Positions 20,850 to 33,300 are shown, numbered from the stretch's first letter. The stretch: 64,000 nt of DNA from Stomoxys calcitrans (GCF_963082655.1 NC_081553.1:230713260-230777259); one strand, 5' to 3'. The notes: generated by a model not told the origin, from the letters alone. Made by a program: numbers and translations.

Positions 20850-23282
20850 TAGCTGACCCGGGCCCGCTCCGCTGCGCCTTCTTTTACTTTATATGGAACT
20901 AACGTTTTCTTAGAATATTTATTTTCGACAATTAAAGATCTTCTAACTTGACTACCATGCCAACTTAACTAACAGTTTAACAATATAAGTGCCTTTATCT
21001 GAATCCCATATTATCTTTATTGGTCTACGAATTTAAGTTTGGATGTAGGATGTACTCCAATCTTAAAATATTTCATTTCAGCCCGATATTCTCATGATGT
21101 CTGATTTAGTAGTGTTTTCGGGGGAGAGATGGTCCCCCAGATACTTGGCCCTGAAAGAATATCAGCATCGTGCTCTTCTCTCAAATACCATTTATTTAAA
21201 CCCCATATTGCCATTGGCTTAAGAGGAGTTTACGGGATGAGGCGTCCCCCAAAATAGGTTATCAAATTCGTTTTCTAATCTCAAATACCTTTCATTTGAG
21301 CCACATATTGGCATGGTCGAAAAATTTTTTCCCTTTGGGGGTGCTTTGGAAAAGGGGTGATGCCCTAAATACATGGTCCTACATTTGGATACCAAATTCA
21401 TATTCTACTCCCAAATACCCTTATTTGAGTCCCATATTGCGATGGTCAGTAAAAAATTGCTGTTTGTGGGGTATTTTGGGAAAGGGGTAGACCCCCAGAA
21501 CATTGGTCCCGAAAATGGGTATTAATTCTTGCTCTACCCCCCAATACCTTTCATTTAAGCTCCACATTGACATGGTCGGTAAATATGCCCGATTTAGGGG
21601 TGTTTTGGGTATTGGGGTGGGCCCCCAAACACTAAGCCCGGAAAATGTATCAGCAACATGCTCTATTCTCATATGCCATTGCCTTCAAAATTGGATATCA
21701 AATTCGTTTTCTAATTTCGTTTAAACTCCTTATTGAAAAAGTCAGCAAATATGTTCGGTTTGGGGTATTGGCCCTAAAAACTATGAATATTTAGTTCCAC
21801 TCTCTTTAAGACCCAAATTGTGAGCAAATACGACCTATTTGGGGGTATGTTGATATCAGATACGTGGTCTACTCCCACATACCTTTAATTTGAGCCCCAT
21901 ATTTCCTAGTCGGCAAACATGATCGGCTTGGGGGGTGTTTTGGGGGATGGGCGGCCACTCAGTGAGTTGGCCTTGAAAATATATATCGGATTCGTGTTCC
22001 ACTTTAAAAACCCTCTTGTTTGAGCCTCATATTGCAATAGTCAAAAAATACTTCCTATTTGGCTGGTGTTGTAAGGGTGGTGTGGCCCCATAGACACTTT
22101 TCCCGATTAATGATATCAAATTCGTGCTTTACTCCCAAAGACCTTTCATTTGAGCCCCATACTGCTATGGTCGTAAATTTGTCCCTTTGTGGGGATGTTT
22201 TTGGTCCCATATTTTGATATCAGATTCGTATTCTACATTCAAATACCTTTTATTTAAGCCCCATATTCCCATGGTCAGAAAATAAGTCCTGTTTGGTGGG
22301 TGTTTTGGGAAAGGGGCGGACCCCCAGAAACGTGGACCCACATTTGGATATCAGATTCGTATTCTACTCGCAAATACCTTTCATTTAAGTCCCATATTGC
22401 CATGGTCGGTAAATTTGTCCGATTTAGTGGTGTTTTGGGGCTTGGGTGTTGTAAGGGTGGTGTGGCCCCATAGACACTTTTCCCGATTAATGATATCAAA
22501 TTCGTGCTTTACTCCCAAAGACCTTTCATTTGAGCCCCATACTGCTATGGTCGTAAATTTGTCCCTTTTTGGGGATGTTTTTGGTCCCATATTTTGATAT
22601 CAGATTCGTATTCTACATTCAAATACCTTTTATTTAAGCCCCATATTCCCATGGTCAGAAAATAAGTCCTGTTTGGTGGGTGTTTTGGGAAAGGGGCGGA
22701 CCCCCAGAAACGTGGACCCACATTTGGATATCAGATTCGTATTCTACTCGCAAATACCTTTCATTTGAGTCCCATATTGCCATGGTCGATAAATTTGTCC
22801 GATTTAGTGGTGTTTTGGGGCTTGGGGTGGTCCCCCTAACACTTGGTCCGACAATTGGACATCAGATACGTTTTCTTATCCTAAATACCTTTCACTTGGT
22901 CTAAATATATGTTTGGTAGGTTTTAGGGTGGGGCAGCCCCCTAGGTACCCCATCCGAAATTTGGATACCAAATTTTTATTTTTAGGGTACGATATGAGAG
23001 CACACAAAATTTCGCTTAAATCGCACCACCCATCTCTGAGATCTGGCGTTTCTGAAAATTAGGGTAAGGGGGAGAGTCCGCCCCCTTCAGATATCAAAAA
23101 TGTAGTACCCTATTTTCACCACGGGGTCATTATGCACCATCTGCGAAAACTTCAAGAAAATCGGTTCAGCCGTTTCAGAGTCTATAAGGAACACACAAAC
23201 ATAAAAACAAACAAACCTACAAACAAACCTACAAACCTACAAACAAACACAAATTGATTTTAATATCTAAGATATATATTTT
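20850..23282. repeat. 2.4-kb dispersed element with internal units of about 160-190 bp
   Basis: The left end is 'actagctgacccgggcccgc' and 'tccgctgcgcc'. Many tandem units follow, built on 'accttt(c/t)atttgagccccat', 'attgccatggtcggtaaatt' and 'gttttgggg'. The right end is 'aaaatcggttcagccgtttc', 'agagtctataaggaacacac' and a run of 'caaacaaacctac'. End structures of this kind ('tactagctg' start, 'aaatcggttcagccgtt' end) recur in many arthropod genomes as non-autonomous elements; I do not assign a class. No coding frame is credible. Confidence 0.65.
22066..22825. repeat. 380-bp tandem duplication inside the 20850-23282 element
   Basis: 22066-22445 and 22446-22825 are near identical. By eye I see about three single-base differences (for example 'ccctttgtgggg' against 'ccctttttgggg'). 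Such low divergence beside much older neighbouring units points to a recent unequal exchange. Confidence 0.85.
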
Positions 23283-23283
23283 T

Positions 23284-23289
23284 TTTATT
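23284..23289 (-). promoter_or_regulatory. AATAAA poly(A) signal of takeout copy 2
   Basis: It lies 10-16 nt after the stop codon on the minus strand, at the edge of the 20850-23282 repeat. Confidence 0.5.
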
Positions 23290-23299
23290 ATTTTAATCT

Positions 23300-26200
23300 T
23301 TAAACTACATAAAAATTATCATAAGGCAGTTCATCAAATATTTTCGTTGTAATTTGAATCATTATTAGTGATAGGGCGTTATTGATGCCATCCCTCAGCT
23401 CACTCCAAACATCACTCCAATTATCATTGAGCACCTTATTCATAGTATCAGTCAATTCTCTGCTTCCCTTCACTAAATTATCCATTTTTATCCACACTCT
23501 AAGAAATGGAAATATTGTAAATAAAAGGTTAGTCAAAACGGGATTAGTTAGTGAAGAAGAAGTTAGCGGGTGAATACTGGTTAGCGGGTGAATACTGGGG
23601 AATAAATTATTTATATGTATATCTACTAACGAAAATTCTTTTTCGTTGTCAGAGTCCCTAAGTCTTCTTTATGTATCATTTTAATCAAATCGCAAAAAAT
23701 TTGAGACTTCTAGGTGAAATCGGATTTATATGTGAACTTCATCCAAATATCAACTGATCTGGTCCATATGAAGTCTCCAACAACGTACATTAATGAGAAA
23801 AAACTGTAAAAAGTGTCAAGTATTTAGCGTTAAATGTTTGTGATTTCAACGGACGGACGGACATGGCTAGGTCGACATAAAATATACACTTTATATAGGA
23901 TAAAGTAGCAGATTAATCTCTTTAAAGTATTACAAACCGATTGAGGACATCAGTAAACCCCCATTTAATGGTGTTAAGTGAGGAAATTTCAATATTTATA
24001 AATACATTTGTTGAGAAAAGTGTATACTATTTAAGATAGCTTGTTGTGTTACCGGAAATTGTCCCAACATTTCCCATTATTATTTGCTCCGACCTTTGAC
24101 AATACAATTATCACATTAGGCCCTAATATCTGGTTTACAACAAATCTCTCAATTAACAACGAATGGACTTCGTAACAGAAAGCCCTTATCAATTTTCAGA
24201 ACAAAATTTGATTATAATTCTATACTTGTAGATACAAATAATTCTCATGTTTACAAAATTGTGATTTCAAAACTGGTTTGAAACTAAATTGAATTTAATA
24301 AGGACTTTGATTTGATTATATGGTAAGGAAAAGAGTTAGGCAACTACCATACTTACTACGCTTTTGTGTAAAATCCGATGGAAAGTACCACTTATTTTTG
24401 GTGTTATTAAATGCAATTAAATTCACTGAAGTGATTTGTCGATTATCTGCAATAACCTTAGTGGTTATTTTTACACCCTAAATTTTCTTTTTATATGAAA
24501 CCAAAATGACATATAAGTGAAAAAGGATTTTTTATGCGAAACTTTCATGAATTGAAAAATTCGCGGCATTAATAAAATTTACGAAAACCTATCAAGTCAT
24601 TTCGCTGATAACAGTCTGTAATTTTCAAAGAGTTCTATTGCTTTTATACTCACCACCATAGAATGGGATTATACTTATCTAGTCATTTCATTTTCAACAC
24701 CTCGAAATATTGATCTAGGACCCCATACGGTATATTCTTGAACGTCTCGGCATTCTGCGTCGAACTAGCCATGCCCGTCCGACCGTCCATCTGTCGAAAT
24801 CACGATAGCGGTCGAACGCGTAGAGATAGCCGCTTGAGATTTTGCATAGATACTTTTTATTGGTGTAGGTCGTTGGGGATTGCAAATGGGTCATATCGGT
24901 TCAGATTTGGATATAGCTCCCATATAAATCGATCTCCAGATTTGATTTCTTGAGCTCCCGAAAGCCTCAATTTTCATCCGATTTGGCTGAAATTCTGCAC
25001 ATAGTGTTTTAGAGATAGCCGCTTGAGATTTTGCACAGATCCTTTTTAATGACGTAGGTCGTTGGGGATTGCAAATGGGTCTTATCGGTTCAGATTTGGA
25101 TATAGCTCCTATATAAACCCATCTCCCGATTTGACTTCTCGAGCCATTGGTAGCCGCAATTTTTCTCCGATTTGGCTGAAATTTTGCGCGTAGTATCCAG
25201 TTATGACTTCCAACACCTGCGCCAAGTACGGTCTAAATCGGTCTATAACCTGATATAGCTCCCATATAAACCGATCTCCCGATTTGACTTCTTGAGCCCC
25301 TGGCTGCCGCAATTGTCATCCGATTTGGTTGAAATTTTGCATATAGTGTTCCGTTATGACTTTCAAAAACTGTATTAAGTACGGTCCAAATCGGTCTTTC
25401 ACCTGATATAGCTCCTATATAACCGATCTCCCGATTTGACTTCTTTAGCCCCTGGAAGCCTCAAGTTTCATCCGATTTGGTGTTTTGTTCTGACTTACAT
25501 CAAATGTTTTAAGTACGGTCCAAATCAGTCAATAACATGATATAGCTCGCATTAAACCGATTTCCCGATTTTATTTTTTAAGCCCTTACAAGCCGCGATT
25601 TTTATCCGATTTTGCTGAAATGTTGCATATAGTGCTCTGTTATAACTCTCAACAAATGCGTAAAGTACGGTTCAATTCGATCTATAACCAGAAATAGCTC
25701 CCATATTTTAGCAAAATCCATGGTGGTGGATTCCCAAGATTCGGCCCGGCCGAACATAGCACGCTTTTACTTGTTTTCACGACCTAGTCGGCTACATAGA
25801 GGGTTCTCTCGCTGTCAAATAATATGCAATGGGAACATTTCTTGACAATGAAGGTTCTTTCAATAATGTAAAACCGACGTCAATCATGAAGGAGTTCGAG
25901 TTTCTAGGCATCAATTCTACCGTAAGAAAGTTTATTAATAACTTACTTACTAAAAGATGCATTACTTATTGTCTCTGGAAGAAAAAGGCTTAAAAGTGGT
26001 CGCGTATGCTGATGACGTGGCAATTGCGTTTAGGGGAAAGTTTCCCAGCACTCTAAGAGATATACTTCAGATAGCTCTACGTGCAACAGCAAAGTGGGCT
26101 ACCGAAAGAGGTCTGGACATAAATCCGTGCAAGACAGAAGTAGTTCTTTTCAGCAGGAGATTCAAGTTGTCTACAGTGGAACCTGTCTCCTTGGTAGGAG

Positions 26201-29200
26201 AGAATGTTCCATTTACAGAAAGCGTAAAATAACTGGGTGTTTTGCTGGACAGGAAATTGAACTTCAAATCCAACATTTTGAAAAGGGCAAAAAATGCCAC
26301 TCTTGCCCTATACACCTGCAAGAGAACCATTGCCAAAAGTTGGGGATTTAGACCGCGTGTCTTGCATTGGGTACATACTGCAGTTGTCAGACCTATTATG
26401 CTATATGGTGTTGTGGTCTGGTGGACGGGGCTTTAAAAATCCACCTACTGCTCAATACTTAACCGGATCCAAAGGATGTTTTCTTTGTGCATCACAACCG
26501 CACTGAGCCGTACATCTTATGCCTCTGGACATTGTGGCTACCCAAATTGCAGCGCCCACTGCCGTGAGGTTAAGAGAGCTTTCTCATTGGTCATGTGGCG
26601 GCCACGGACACTGTGTTATTCAGCCATTAAGTCCCTGGAGAACGTAATTCTCAACAAAAAAAACCGCCCTCGACTGTCGCAGATCTCTCAACGAGATAGC
26701 TGAACAGTTCAAAATTCACCTGTTTTGGGTGCCGGGTCACAGAAATATCCCAGGGACTTCTAAAGCAGACGAGCTTGTGAGACTAGGAACTACCTTACAC
26801 ACTCCAGGGGCACTGGAATCTGTGGGTATGCCTCTAGCGACATGTAAGCTAAGTTTTCAGGACCAGGCCCGAAGGTCAACGAATGATAGATGGTCACAAA
26901 GAGGTGGCTGTGAACATTCAAAAACTTTGTGGCCTCATATAGACTTGAAGAGGTCTACTGCTTTGCTGTCATTGGCTAGAACAGACGTCTCAGTCATTGT
27001 GTCCGTCATGACAGGTCACTGTCTAACGACTTGCAGAAGCTGTGGGGACATCGAAGAAGAAGTGACTATAGAACACATTCTGTGTGTGTGTCCCGCACTA
27101 GCAGTCAGAAGGAGTTCCACATTAGGTTACTGGGCTTGTTAAAGCGATCTGGATGGTTCAACGGTAGGAACTAGAAGGCATCTTCCTCCTTATATTCCTG
27201 TGGTATCACAATGGACAAAAACGTCAAAATGAGTCTGATGGCAGACTGCCACTTAAAACTAACCTAACCTAACCTACTTGTTTTCGACTCTAATTGTTTC
27301 ATACAAAATACGAATGGCATGGATATTTCATTTATCTGAACTACTTTTAGCTGAAAGTCACTGATAAGTGAAACGAAATAAATGCATTTTCATGGTTTCA
27401 TTTATCCGGTTTCGACTTTGCTTACTAAATAATCAATTTCCATTCCATTAGAAACCTTGTTACAAATTTTGTAGAATGGCCAACGAACGTTTCGATTAAA
27501 TTATACACATGATCGTTAACAGTGACAAGCTGAAAGCGCGTCTATTTTCACTTATACATAATTTTCATTTATGCGTAGTTCGGATAAGTGACATGAATTT
27601 TCAGTTTTGCGATAAAACATCGCTATTGCTGTTTTGGTTTCATTAAAAAACGAAATTTGGGATGTAAACACTTTATCAGTTAAGCGGTAATTTCACTTAA
27701 GCGAAATTAATTGCATTAACAAAAATTTAGGTACTTTCCATTAAGTTTCACTCAAAGTAAAATTGCTCGACTGTATAAAGGTGTCTATGTAGTGTTTTTC
27801 CAAGGAACCCTAGAACAATCTTTTTTGTTATTGTTTTTGTTGTTCTTTGTTCTTCATTTATCGTTAACAGTGACACGCTGAAAGTGCCTCTATTTTCGAT
27901 TATACATAATTTTCATTTATGCGCTGTTCGGATAAGTGAATTTAATTTTCAGTTTAGCGATAAAACATCGCTAATGCAGTTTTGGTTTCATTAAAAAACA
28001 AAATTTGGGATGTAAACACTTTTTAGCAGTTAAGCGGTAATTTCACTTAAGCGAATTTAGTTGCATTAACAAAAATGTAGGTACTTTCCATCAAGTTTCA
28101 ATTAAGGGTGTCTATGTAGTGTTTTTCCAAGGAACCCTAAAACCCCATAGAGGCTACAAATCTTTTTTGTTATTGTTTTTGTTGTCCTTTGTTCTTCATT
28201 TCTAACTTCATAAAATATATACGGCCTATAGCCTATAAGATGTAGTGCATATCTTAAAGGGTCCTTTACACATATTGTTTGAAGAAATCTTATGGTTACC
28301 AAATTTAACAAAGAATTACATTAGCACTTACTTTTTGGGCTGCATTTCAATTTTCAGCTTGTTGACTTTAACATAATTTTGACCATCACTCCTTTTCTCC
28401 AAAGTCAAACGTGCCTTTATATGCAACTTACAATCGCTCAATTCAACCCTGCCCTGGCCTTCACCATCCAGAGCTAAAAGTAAAATTTTACCATTCGTTT
28501 GGTAATGGCCCACTACACGCAATAGGGGAACTTCTATTTGGGCCTCAACTATTTTCGGTTCCTTGGTCCATCCTGTGGTATTTAATACAATACCGTTTTC
28601 AATACCCTTGACAGTTAATTCCAAAAATTTGAAGTTTAGTTGTATGGGCGAACTACCGGTGGCACGAGCCACTGTTATGTTTTTAATAGTCAGTGCTGAT
28701 ATATTTGGCATTCCAAATTTGTCATTGCCAGTCGAATATTTGGTAATTATTTCGACGATTTTATGACGGATGCATTGATTGTCGCCTACTGCACACTTTT
28801 GTATATCAGATGCTGCAAAGGGAAAGAAAAGAAGCAAAACTGAAGTATATGTGAAACGCAAGTTTTAAAGGTTATAACACAACTGAGTTTTATTATGATC
28901 TCATGTGTTCAATATACAATATGTATATAGTTGGACACCTTCCCGGCCGACACGGAGTAACTATGAGCACCACACAGGCTGGAACTTTGAGCTCCGACTT
29001 GTGTGGTGTCCATCTTTATCACGGGAAGATTCGCTGAATGCTACCGGGCGCGTTTACAGATTGCGGATTGTGGAAAGCTCACCACCACCTTGGCTCAGAG
29101 GTTTTCATGTCAGTCTGTGACGCCGAACGCCTGAGTTCAAATCCCGGAGTGAATTTCAGAAAAAGTTTCGGCAATGTTTATCTTTTTACGATGTATTAAA

Positions 29201-29730
29201 AAACTGATGTACCAAGTGGTGTCTCTAGCGGTACGCCGTTCGGACTCGGCATAAAAAGAGAGGCCCCTTATCATTGAGCTTAAACTTTAAATCGGACTGC
29301 ACTCATTGATATGGGAGAAGTATCCTCTGTTTTTAATGAAATGCTCTTAAGAAATTTAGTACAATTGTATTTTATGTAAGTCTTGAATACTAAAATTTGG
29401 AAAATGAGTATAATGTAATCAATATATATTACAATAGCAGTCTTATGGTTATATTCCAAATAATTAAAGACCAGTTCGCGAGGCCAATCTCAATTGGTGT
29501 TGTTTAAAAATTTTAAATATGAATGTTATGGTGTATATATATAAACATTGCGAGAAAAATGTCTTTGAGTATTTCCTTTTACTTTAATCCTGATCAACTT
29601 AAAGTTGTATTACATCATAAAATCCTGTTTCTTATTTCATTTACTCACGTAAATCTCCACCATGACATCCACAAGCAAGTACCAAAACTACTAGAAATGT
29701 TAGTAAAATTTTAACTATTTTCAAATGCAT
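23300..29730 (-). CDS. takeout/JHBP-family secreted protein, copy 2
   Basis: The minus-strand exons are 29730-29649, 28812-28332 and 23498-23300 (82, 481, 199 nt), giving 253 residues. Exon 1 gives a signal peptide (MHLKIVKILLTFLVVLVLAC, then GCHGGDL) and ends in GTGAGT. Exon 2 contains PSDIQKCAVGDNQC, FGMPNISALTIKNITV, LNFKFLELTVKG and NTTGWTKEP, plus a conserved Cys in LSDCKLH. Exon 3 has MDNLVKGSREL, LNDNWSDVW and LPYDNFYVV, ending VV instead of the AE of copies 1 and 3. It is expected to be extracellular and to bind a hydrophobic ligand. Intron 2 is 4.8 kb because it holds repeats and a LINE. The 3' end lies about 20 bp from the border of a repeat block. The frame is intact, so the gene is probably functional. 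Confidence 0.88.
23640..23960 (+). repeat. family A repeat relic in intron 2 of copy 2
   Basis: 'ggatttatatgtgaacttc', 'tgatctggtccatatgaag' and 'acggacggacggacatggct' are decayed family A pieces. Confidence 0.5.
24640..25776 (-). repeat. family A repeat with several tandem units
   Basis: It starts 'actcaccaccatagaatggg', 'aacacctcgaaatattgat' and 'aactagccatgcccgtcc'. At least five units contain 'gatatagctcc(c/t)atataaa' and 'cgatctcccgatttgacttc'. It ends 'gattcggcccggccgaac' and 'acgcttttacttgtttt'. It lies inside intron 2 of takeout copy 2. Confidence 0.8.
25790..27285 (+). pseudogene. LINE fragment: end of reverse transcriptase, RNase H and C-terminal zinc-knuckle-like region
   Basis: The plus strand has the RT active-site block VVAYADDVAIAFRGKFPS (about 25993-26046), then NPCKTEVVLFSRRFK, LGVLLDRKLNFK and TAVVRPIMLYGVVVWW. 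A stop follows near 26435. A RNase H C-terminal tract (FWVPGHRNIPGTSKADELVR, 26723-26782) and a Cys/His block (SCGDIEEEVTIEHILCVCPA) follow. The order matches non-LTR elements carrying RNase H, in the I/LOA/R1 range. Several stops and frameshifts make it dead. The 3' end is a short (AACCT)n tail at 27260-27276. It is inserted in intron 2 of takeout copy 2, in the antisense direction. Confidence 0.8.
27511..28200. repeat. tandem duplication of about 350 bp in intron 2 of takeout copy 2
   Basis: 27511-27861 and 27862-28200 share a long ordered match: 'cgttaacagtgaca(a/c)gctgaaag', 'acataattttcatttatgcg', 'cgataaaacatcgct', 'gcggtaatttcacttaagcg', 'tgtctatgtagtgtttttcc'. Divergence is around 8% with one small indel. 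'aagtgaaacgaaat' at 27366-27379 suggests a third, shorter block upstream. Confidence 0.75.
28905..29082. other. intron 1 segment of copy 2, unassigned
   Basis: It is GC-richer than the surroundings ('cttcccggccgacacggagt', 'gctaccgggcgcgtttacag'), which suggests an old insertion. I cannot place it. Confidence 0.35.
29083..29330 (+). mobile_element. tRNA-derived SINE in intron 1 of takeout copy 2
   Basis: 'ttggctcagaggttttcatg' (A box region), 'gagttcaaatcccgg' (B box) and the body 'cgccgttcggactcggcat' with 'gaggccccttatcattgagc' identify a diverged plus-orientation copy. Confidence 0.65.
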
Positions 29731-29829
29731 TTCTTAACTATGTTTTTTAGCACTCAATGGAGACCGAAATCGAACGAGTAACAAACGGAACTTTTAAATT
29801 TGTGTGTAATGACTTGGTTTTAATACAGC

Positions 29830-29836
29830 TTTTATA
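29830..29836 (-). promoter_or_regulatory. TATA box of takeout copy 2
   Basis: The minus strand reads TATAAAA (gtataaaagc), 100 nt before the ATG at 29730. It is the closest match to the consensus in the cluster. Confidence 0.65.
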
Positions 29837-30129
29837 CAGTTCTTGAATGAATAATATCTAGCATAACGTGTAATTGCTACCCATTAACTATGAAGGTCAA
29901 ATTCAGTTTTTAACCTCAATCATAAAGAACATTTAGGTGTAGTAAGAGAAAGAAACTAGGCAAAAGTACATATATAGGCACAAATAAAACACCATATCGA
30001 CCTAAAATAACCTTTTAATGACGAGGATTTTTGGACATCTCATTTATTTCCGCAAACAATTACCTTTTCTGTTATGCGTATACTTTTCACATGTCTTATA
30101 TAGGGGCCTTCCATGAAAATGTAGATTAA

Positions 30130-30480
30130 TTGCAAGAGGCCAACTTTTTGTCTGAAATTAGTTATGTCTCCTTTAAGATGACTAACGAAAAATTAGGGCT
30201 AGATGGCTCAGTTTACGTAGAATACATGCATATAATTGATTGGCCGGTGGACCGTACAATGCATTACACAGTGAATTCTTATTTCGCCCAAACCGTTCGT
30301 ATGTGGAATCGACTTCCGGCTAATGTTTTTCCCCACCCACTAAGACATACAGAGATTTAAGACAAATGTCAATAAACACTTCATCCTCTTCCCCTCTTCT
30401 TATTCCTCATTTCCATTAGCCAACGCAATGCACTGCAGTCATAGGGGACATGCCCAGCGCCTTACACATGCTAAAAAAGG
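30130..30480 (+). pseudogene. 3' end of a LINE ORF2, C-terminal relic
   Basis: An open stretch at 30130-30360 includes DRTMHYTVNSYFAQTVRMWN and RLPANVFPHP, a pattern I associate with the extreme C-terminus of jockey-like non-LTR elements. A frameshift near 30355 leads into further tail-like coding sequence. No RT domain remains. It lies between takeout copies 2 and 3. Confidence 0.5.
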
Positions 30481-31290
30481 CAAATCGGAAGATCTGTTTA
30501 TATGGCAGTTATATCACTTTATGGATCGAATCAGACCAAACTCGTCACAAATTTCGGAAGTCAATTTAGAACAACACCTGTAACATTTTAGCCAAACCGG
30601 TTAAATATTACTCCCTCCACCTGCACCAGAAGTCAATTAGGGTGACCGGTTGACATGGCAGGTTATTGACCGATTCAGATAAAACTTGTCACAGATGTTG
30701 GAAGTCGTTGTAGAACACTATATGCAATATTTCAGACAAAACGGTTTAAATTGTGCTTTTCAAATGATCAATAAGTCATATGGGGATTATTATATGTATT
30801 ATCAATTATTACCACACTCACCATAAATGTTCGAAGTCTTAACTGAACTCAGTATGGACAATTGCAGTCAAGTTATGAAAAATTACTTCCTTCACTACAC
30901 ACATTTTAAGTTATTGAAATCAAACAGAAATCTAAATTTATTTAGAAAATTGCAAAGCAAAAATCTTTTCTGAATTAAAACAGGATGGTTGTTAAGCACT
31001 TGATACACTATCGCTGGGGTAATTTCTATCTAACTCAGTAGGTAAACTGTCAAATGGATTTAGGTGTTACATGGGGTTGAACATTTAACCCTTAATTCTC
31101 ACCCGACTTGGCTGAAATCGCCAGATAAGTCCATAAATAAATATAGCACCCATATTAACGGATTTGTCGATTTGATTTCTTAAGCCTCTAAAAAAATTAA
31201 TTTTTGGATTTAGACGAAATTTGTTAAGTGGCTTACGATCACTTAACTCAATATGGCCTGAAAAGGAACATACCCACATATAAACAAATA
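30480..31290 (+). repeat. diverged family A repeat units
   Basis: 'aaatcggaagatctgtttat', 'gttggaagtcgttgtagaac' and 'actatatgcaatatttcag' recur at about 120-bp spacing but are strongly decayed. Confidence 0.5.
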
Positions 31291-31740
31291 TGGTATAAAT
31301 TTCAATGCTTTTGTCTGGAACGGCGGATAGATTGGGACAACCGATATCCCAGGGAGATCTTTGCGAAACGGTCATGAGAAATTTAAGACCAGAAATTAGA
31401 CTGCAGCTTCTACATCTGAATATTGGAAATACACACCGATTACGCAGGGGGGTAGATAAGCATGAACAATTCATGAGACAGGTCAATTGTAAGTAGTTCA
31501 AGTTCAGTCAAGTTGAAGAATCAGAAATAATAAATGATGGAAAAAACCAACTAAATGTAGAAGAATAGCATGAGGTGTGTGAAATGTTGTAACTTCGATA
31601 AAGTAGGGCAGTCTTTCATGGAATGTGTGGTACCGCGGCTTATATTTCCTACTGCTGTAGATCAGTTTATAACCATAAAGGCAGATGAGAAAGCCATGGC
31701 TTTTATGGCGCATAAGTTAAACAAGAGCCATAGAGCCAAT
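31290..31740 (+). pseudogene. Ty3/gypsy gag relic
   Basis: The plus strand 31305-31496 reads as a gag-like segment (TVMRNLRPEIRLQLLHLNI, then a RRGVDKHEQFMRQ tract). After a break, 31570-31640 gives a decayed zinc-knuckle region (KCCNFDKVGQSFMEC). Stops and frameshifts make it non-functional. It and the block at 32585 are probably parts of one degraded element split by a family F repeat. Confidence 0.6.
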
Positions 31741-32385
31741 TATGTGACCAAAATTGTGGTTTTTACTGCCATAAATGTCCATATCGGATGAAATATACAC
31801 CTTGGAGCTATATCTAAATTAGACTGATTTTAATGAAATTTTGTGCACGTATTGGAACGTCAATTTAAACGTCTCATGTAAAATCGGGCGAAAATTGTGG
31901 ATTCTACAGCTTTAAAAGGCCATATCGGATGAATGATATATATAGCAGCTATATCTAAATCTTAACCGATTTTTATGAAATTTTGCAACATATATGAAGA
32001 CGTCAAATAAAGCTCTTCATGCAAAATTTGTATTTGTAAAGATTGGACCAACATTGTGGCTTCTACAGCCTTAAAAAGCCATATCGGATGAAAGATATAT
32101 ATGGAAGCTATATCTAAATCTGAAGCGTTTGTCCTTGGGCCGAAAAAGTGACATGTGCAAAATTTTGTGTTAATCGGACAACAAATACGACCTGCACTTT
32201 GATTACAAGAATACATGGACTCACAGAAGGACAGACGGACATGGCTAAATCGAATCAGAAAGTGATTCTGAGTCGATCGGTATACTTATCAATGGGTCTA
32301 GCTCTTCTCCTTCTTAGCGTTGCAAACAAATGCACAAATCTATAATACCTTGTACCACAGTGGTGGTGCAGGGTATAAAAATGAA
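31741..32385 (+). repeat. family F/B repeat inside a decayed gypsy element
   Basis: 'aaggccatatcggatgaatg', 'gatatatatggaagctatat' and 'agacggacatggctaaatcg' lead to the right end 'accacagtggtggtgcaggg' with 'tataaaa'. Confidence 0.7.
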
Positions 32386-32584
32386 AACATAAAATATAGC
32401 ATAAATTCAGCATAGTTTTGTACTTAAAGCAGCAGATTTTATTTGCTAATTTAGCTGACCGACATGTTTGCTAATACAGCAGTCCTATATTCGCTGAAAC
32501 AGCAATAATGTCTGCTTTCCCATTTTCCGCAGACAAAAACTGCTGTTTTAGCAAACATTTTTGCTCTTTTGAATAGAATATTTG
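32386..32584. other. GCAG/CTGC-rich spacer
   Basis: 'gcagcagatttta', 'aatacagcagtcc', 'gaaacagcaataatgtctgc' and 'actgctgttttagcaaac' recur on both strands. It could be a small dispersed repeat. No coding potential. Confidence 0.35.
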
Positions 32585-33300
32585 GTTAAGAGTACTCTAT
32601 GACGGAACTTGAATGTTTAACAGTGTTGATGGCGATAGCCATGTATAGATAGAATATTGATGGATATTTATTTAAAGTTATCACAGATCATGCTAGTCTT
32701 AAGTGGCTTATGGATATGGAACTGGGCGATTAGCGAGATGATCCTTGCACAGTTTCAATTTTATTTTGAGCATCGCAAAGGCAGATATAATGCAGTACCG
32801 GGTACATTATCTAGGGTACAAGGTTAAGATTTTGTAGAAGAACTAGATATAGAGATTTTATCGGCTATAGTTCCTAATTCTTAGACTTTCGCCAGTAATT
32901 TCTTCGGACAGTTACGAGAAGAGTCTGACAGACTGAATCATCCCGATTTCGAAATAGTAGATAAGTATTTATACAAAGGTTGAAATGGATTAATCTGAAT
33001 TGTGGGCATTGTTTGTTCCCGTAGAATTAAGTATCAAAGTGATTTATGCCGCTCATAATTTATCCCAATCATGACATACCGGAATTGGGAAGGCTGATGA
33101 ATGTATTAAGGCGTGTAAAATTGTTGGTGGGCTGACGGATTCTTAAGAATTCGACATGCATGGGTGGGTATTCTGATTATTATCTTCCACAGTGTGGTGT
33201 TCTTGCTGATGCAGCATTGTATTCAGATGCTAGTTATTTACACACAGATATCTAAATTAAAATATTATTGTAGCCGGCCTATCATTCCAGACAAGAACAC
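32585..33300 (+). pseudogene. Ty3/gypsy pol relic (RNase H and integrase N-terminal region)
   Basis: With several stops and shifts, the plus strand gives MTELECLTVLMAIAM, then DGYLFKVITDHASLKWLMDM (RNase H C-terminal core) near 32650-32720. A decayed 'FEHRKGRYNAVP' tract and a 'VIYAAHN' type stretch at about 33035-33060 resemble the start of an integrase zinc-binding region. Protease and most of RT are missing. It is unrelated in sequence to the intact element at 39990-45648. Confidence 0.6.
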
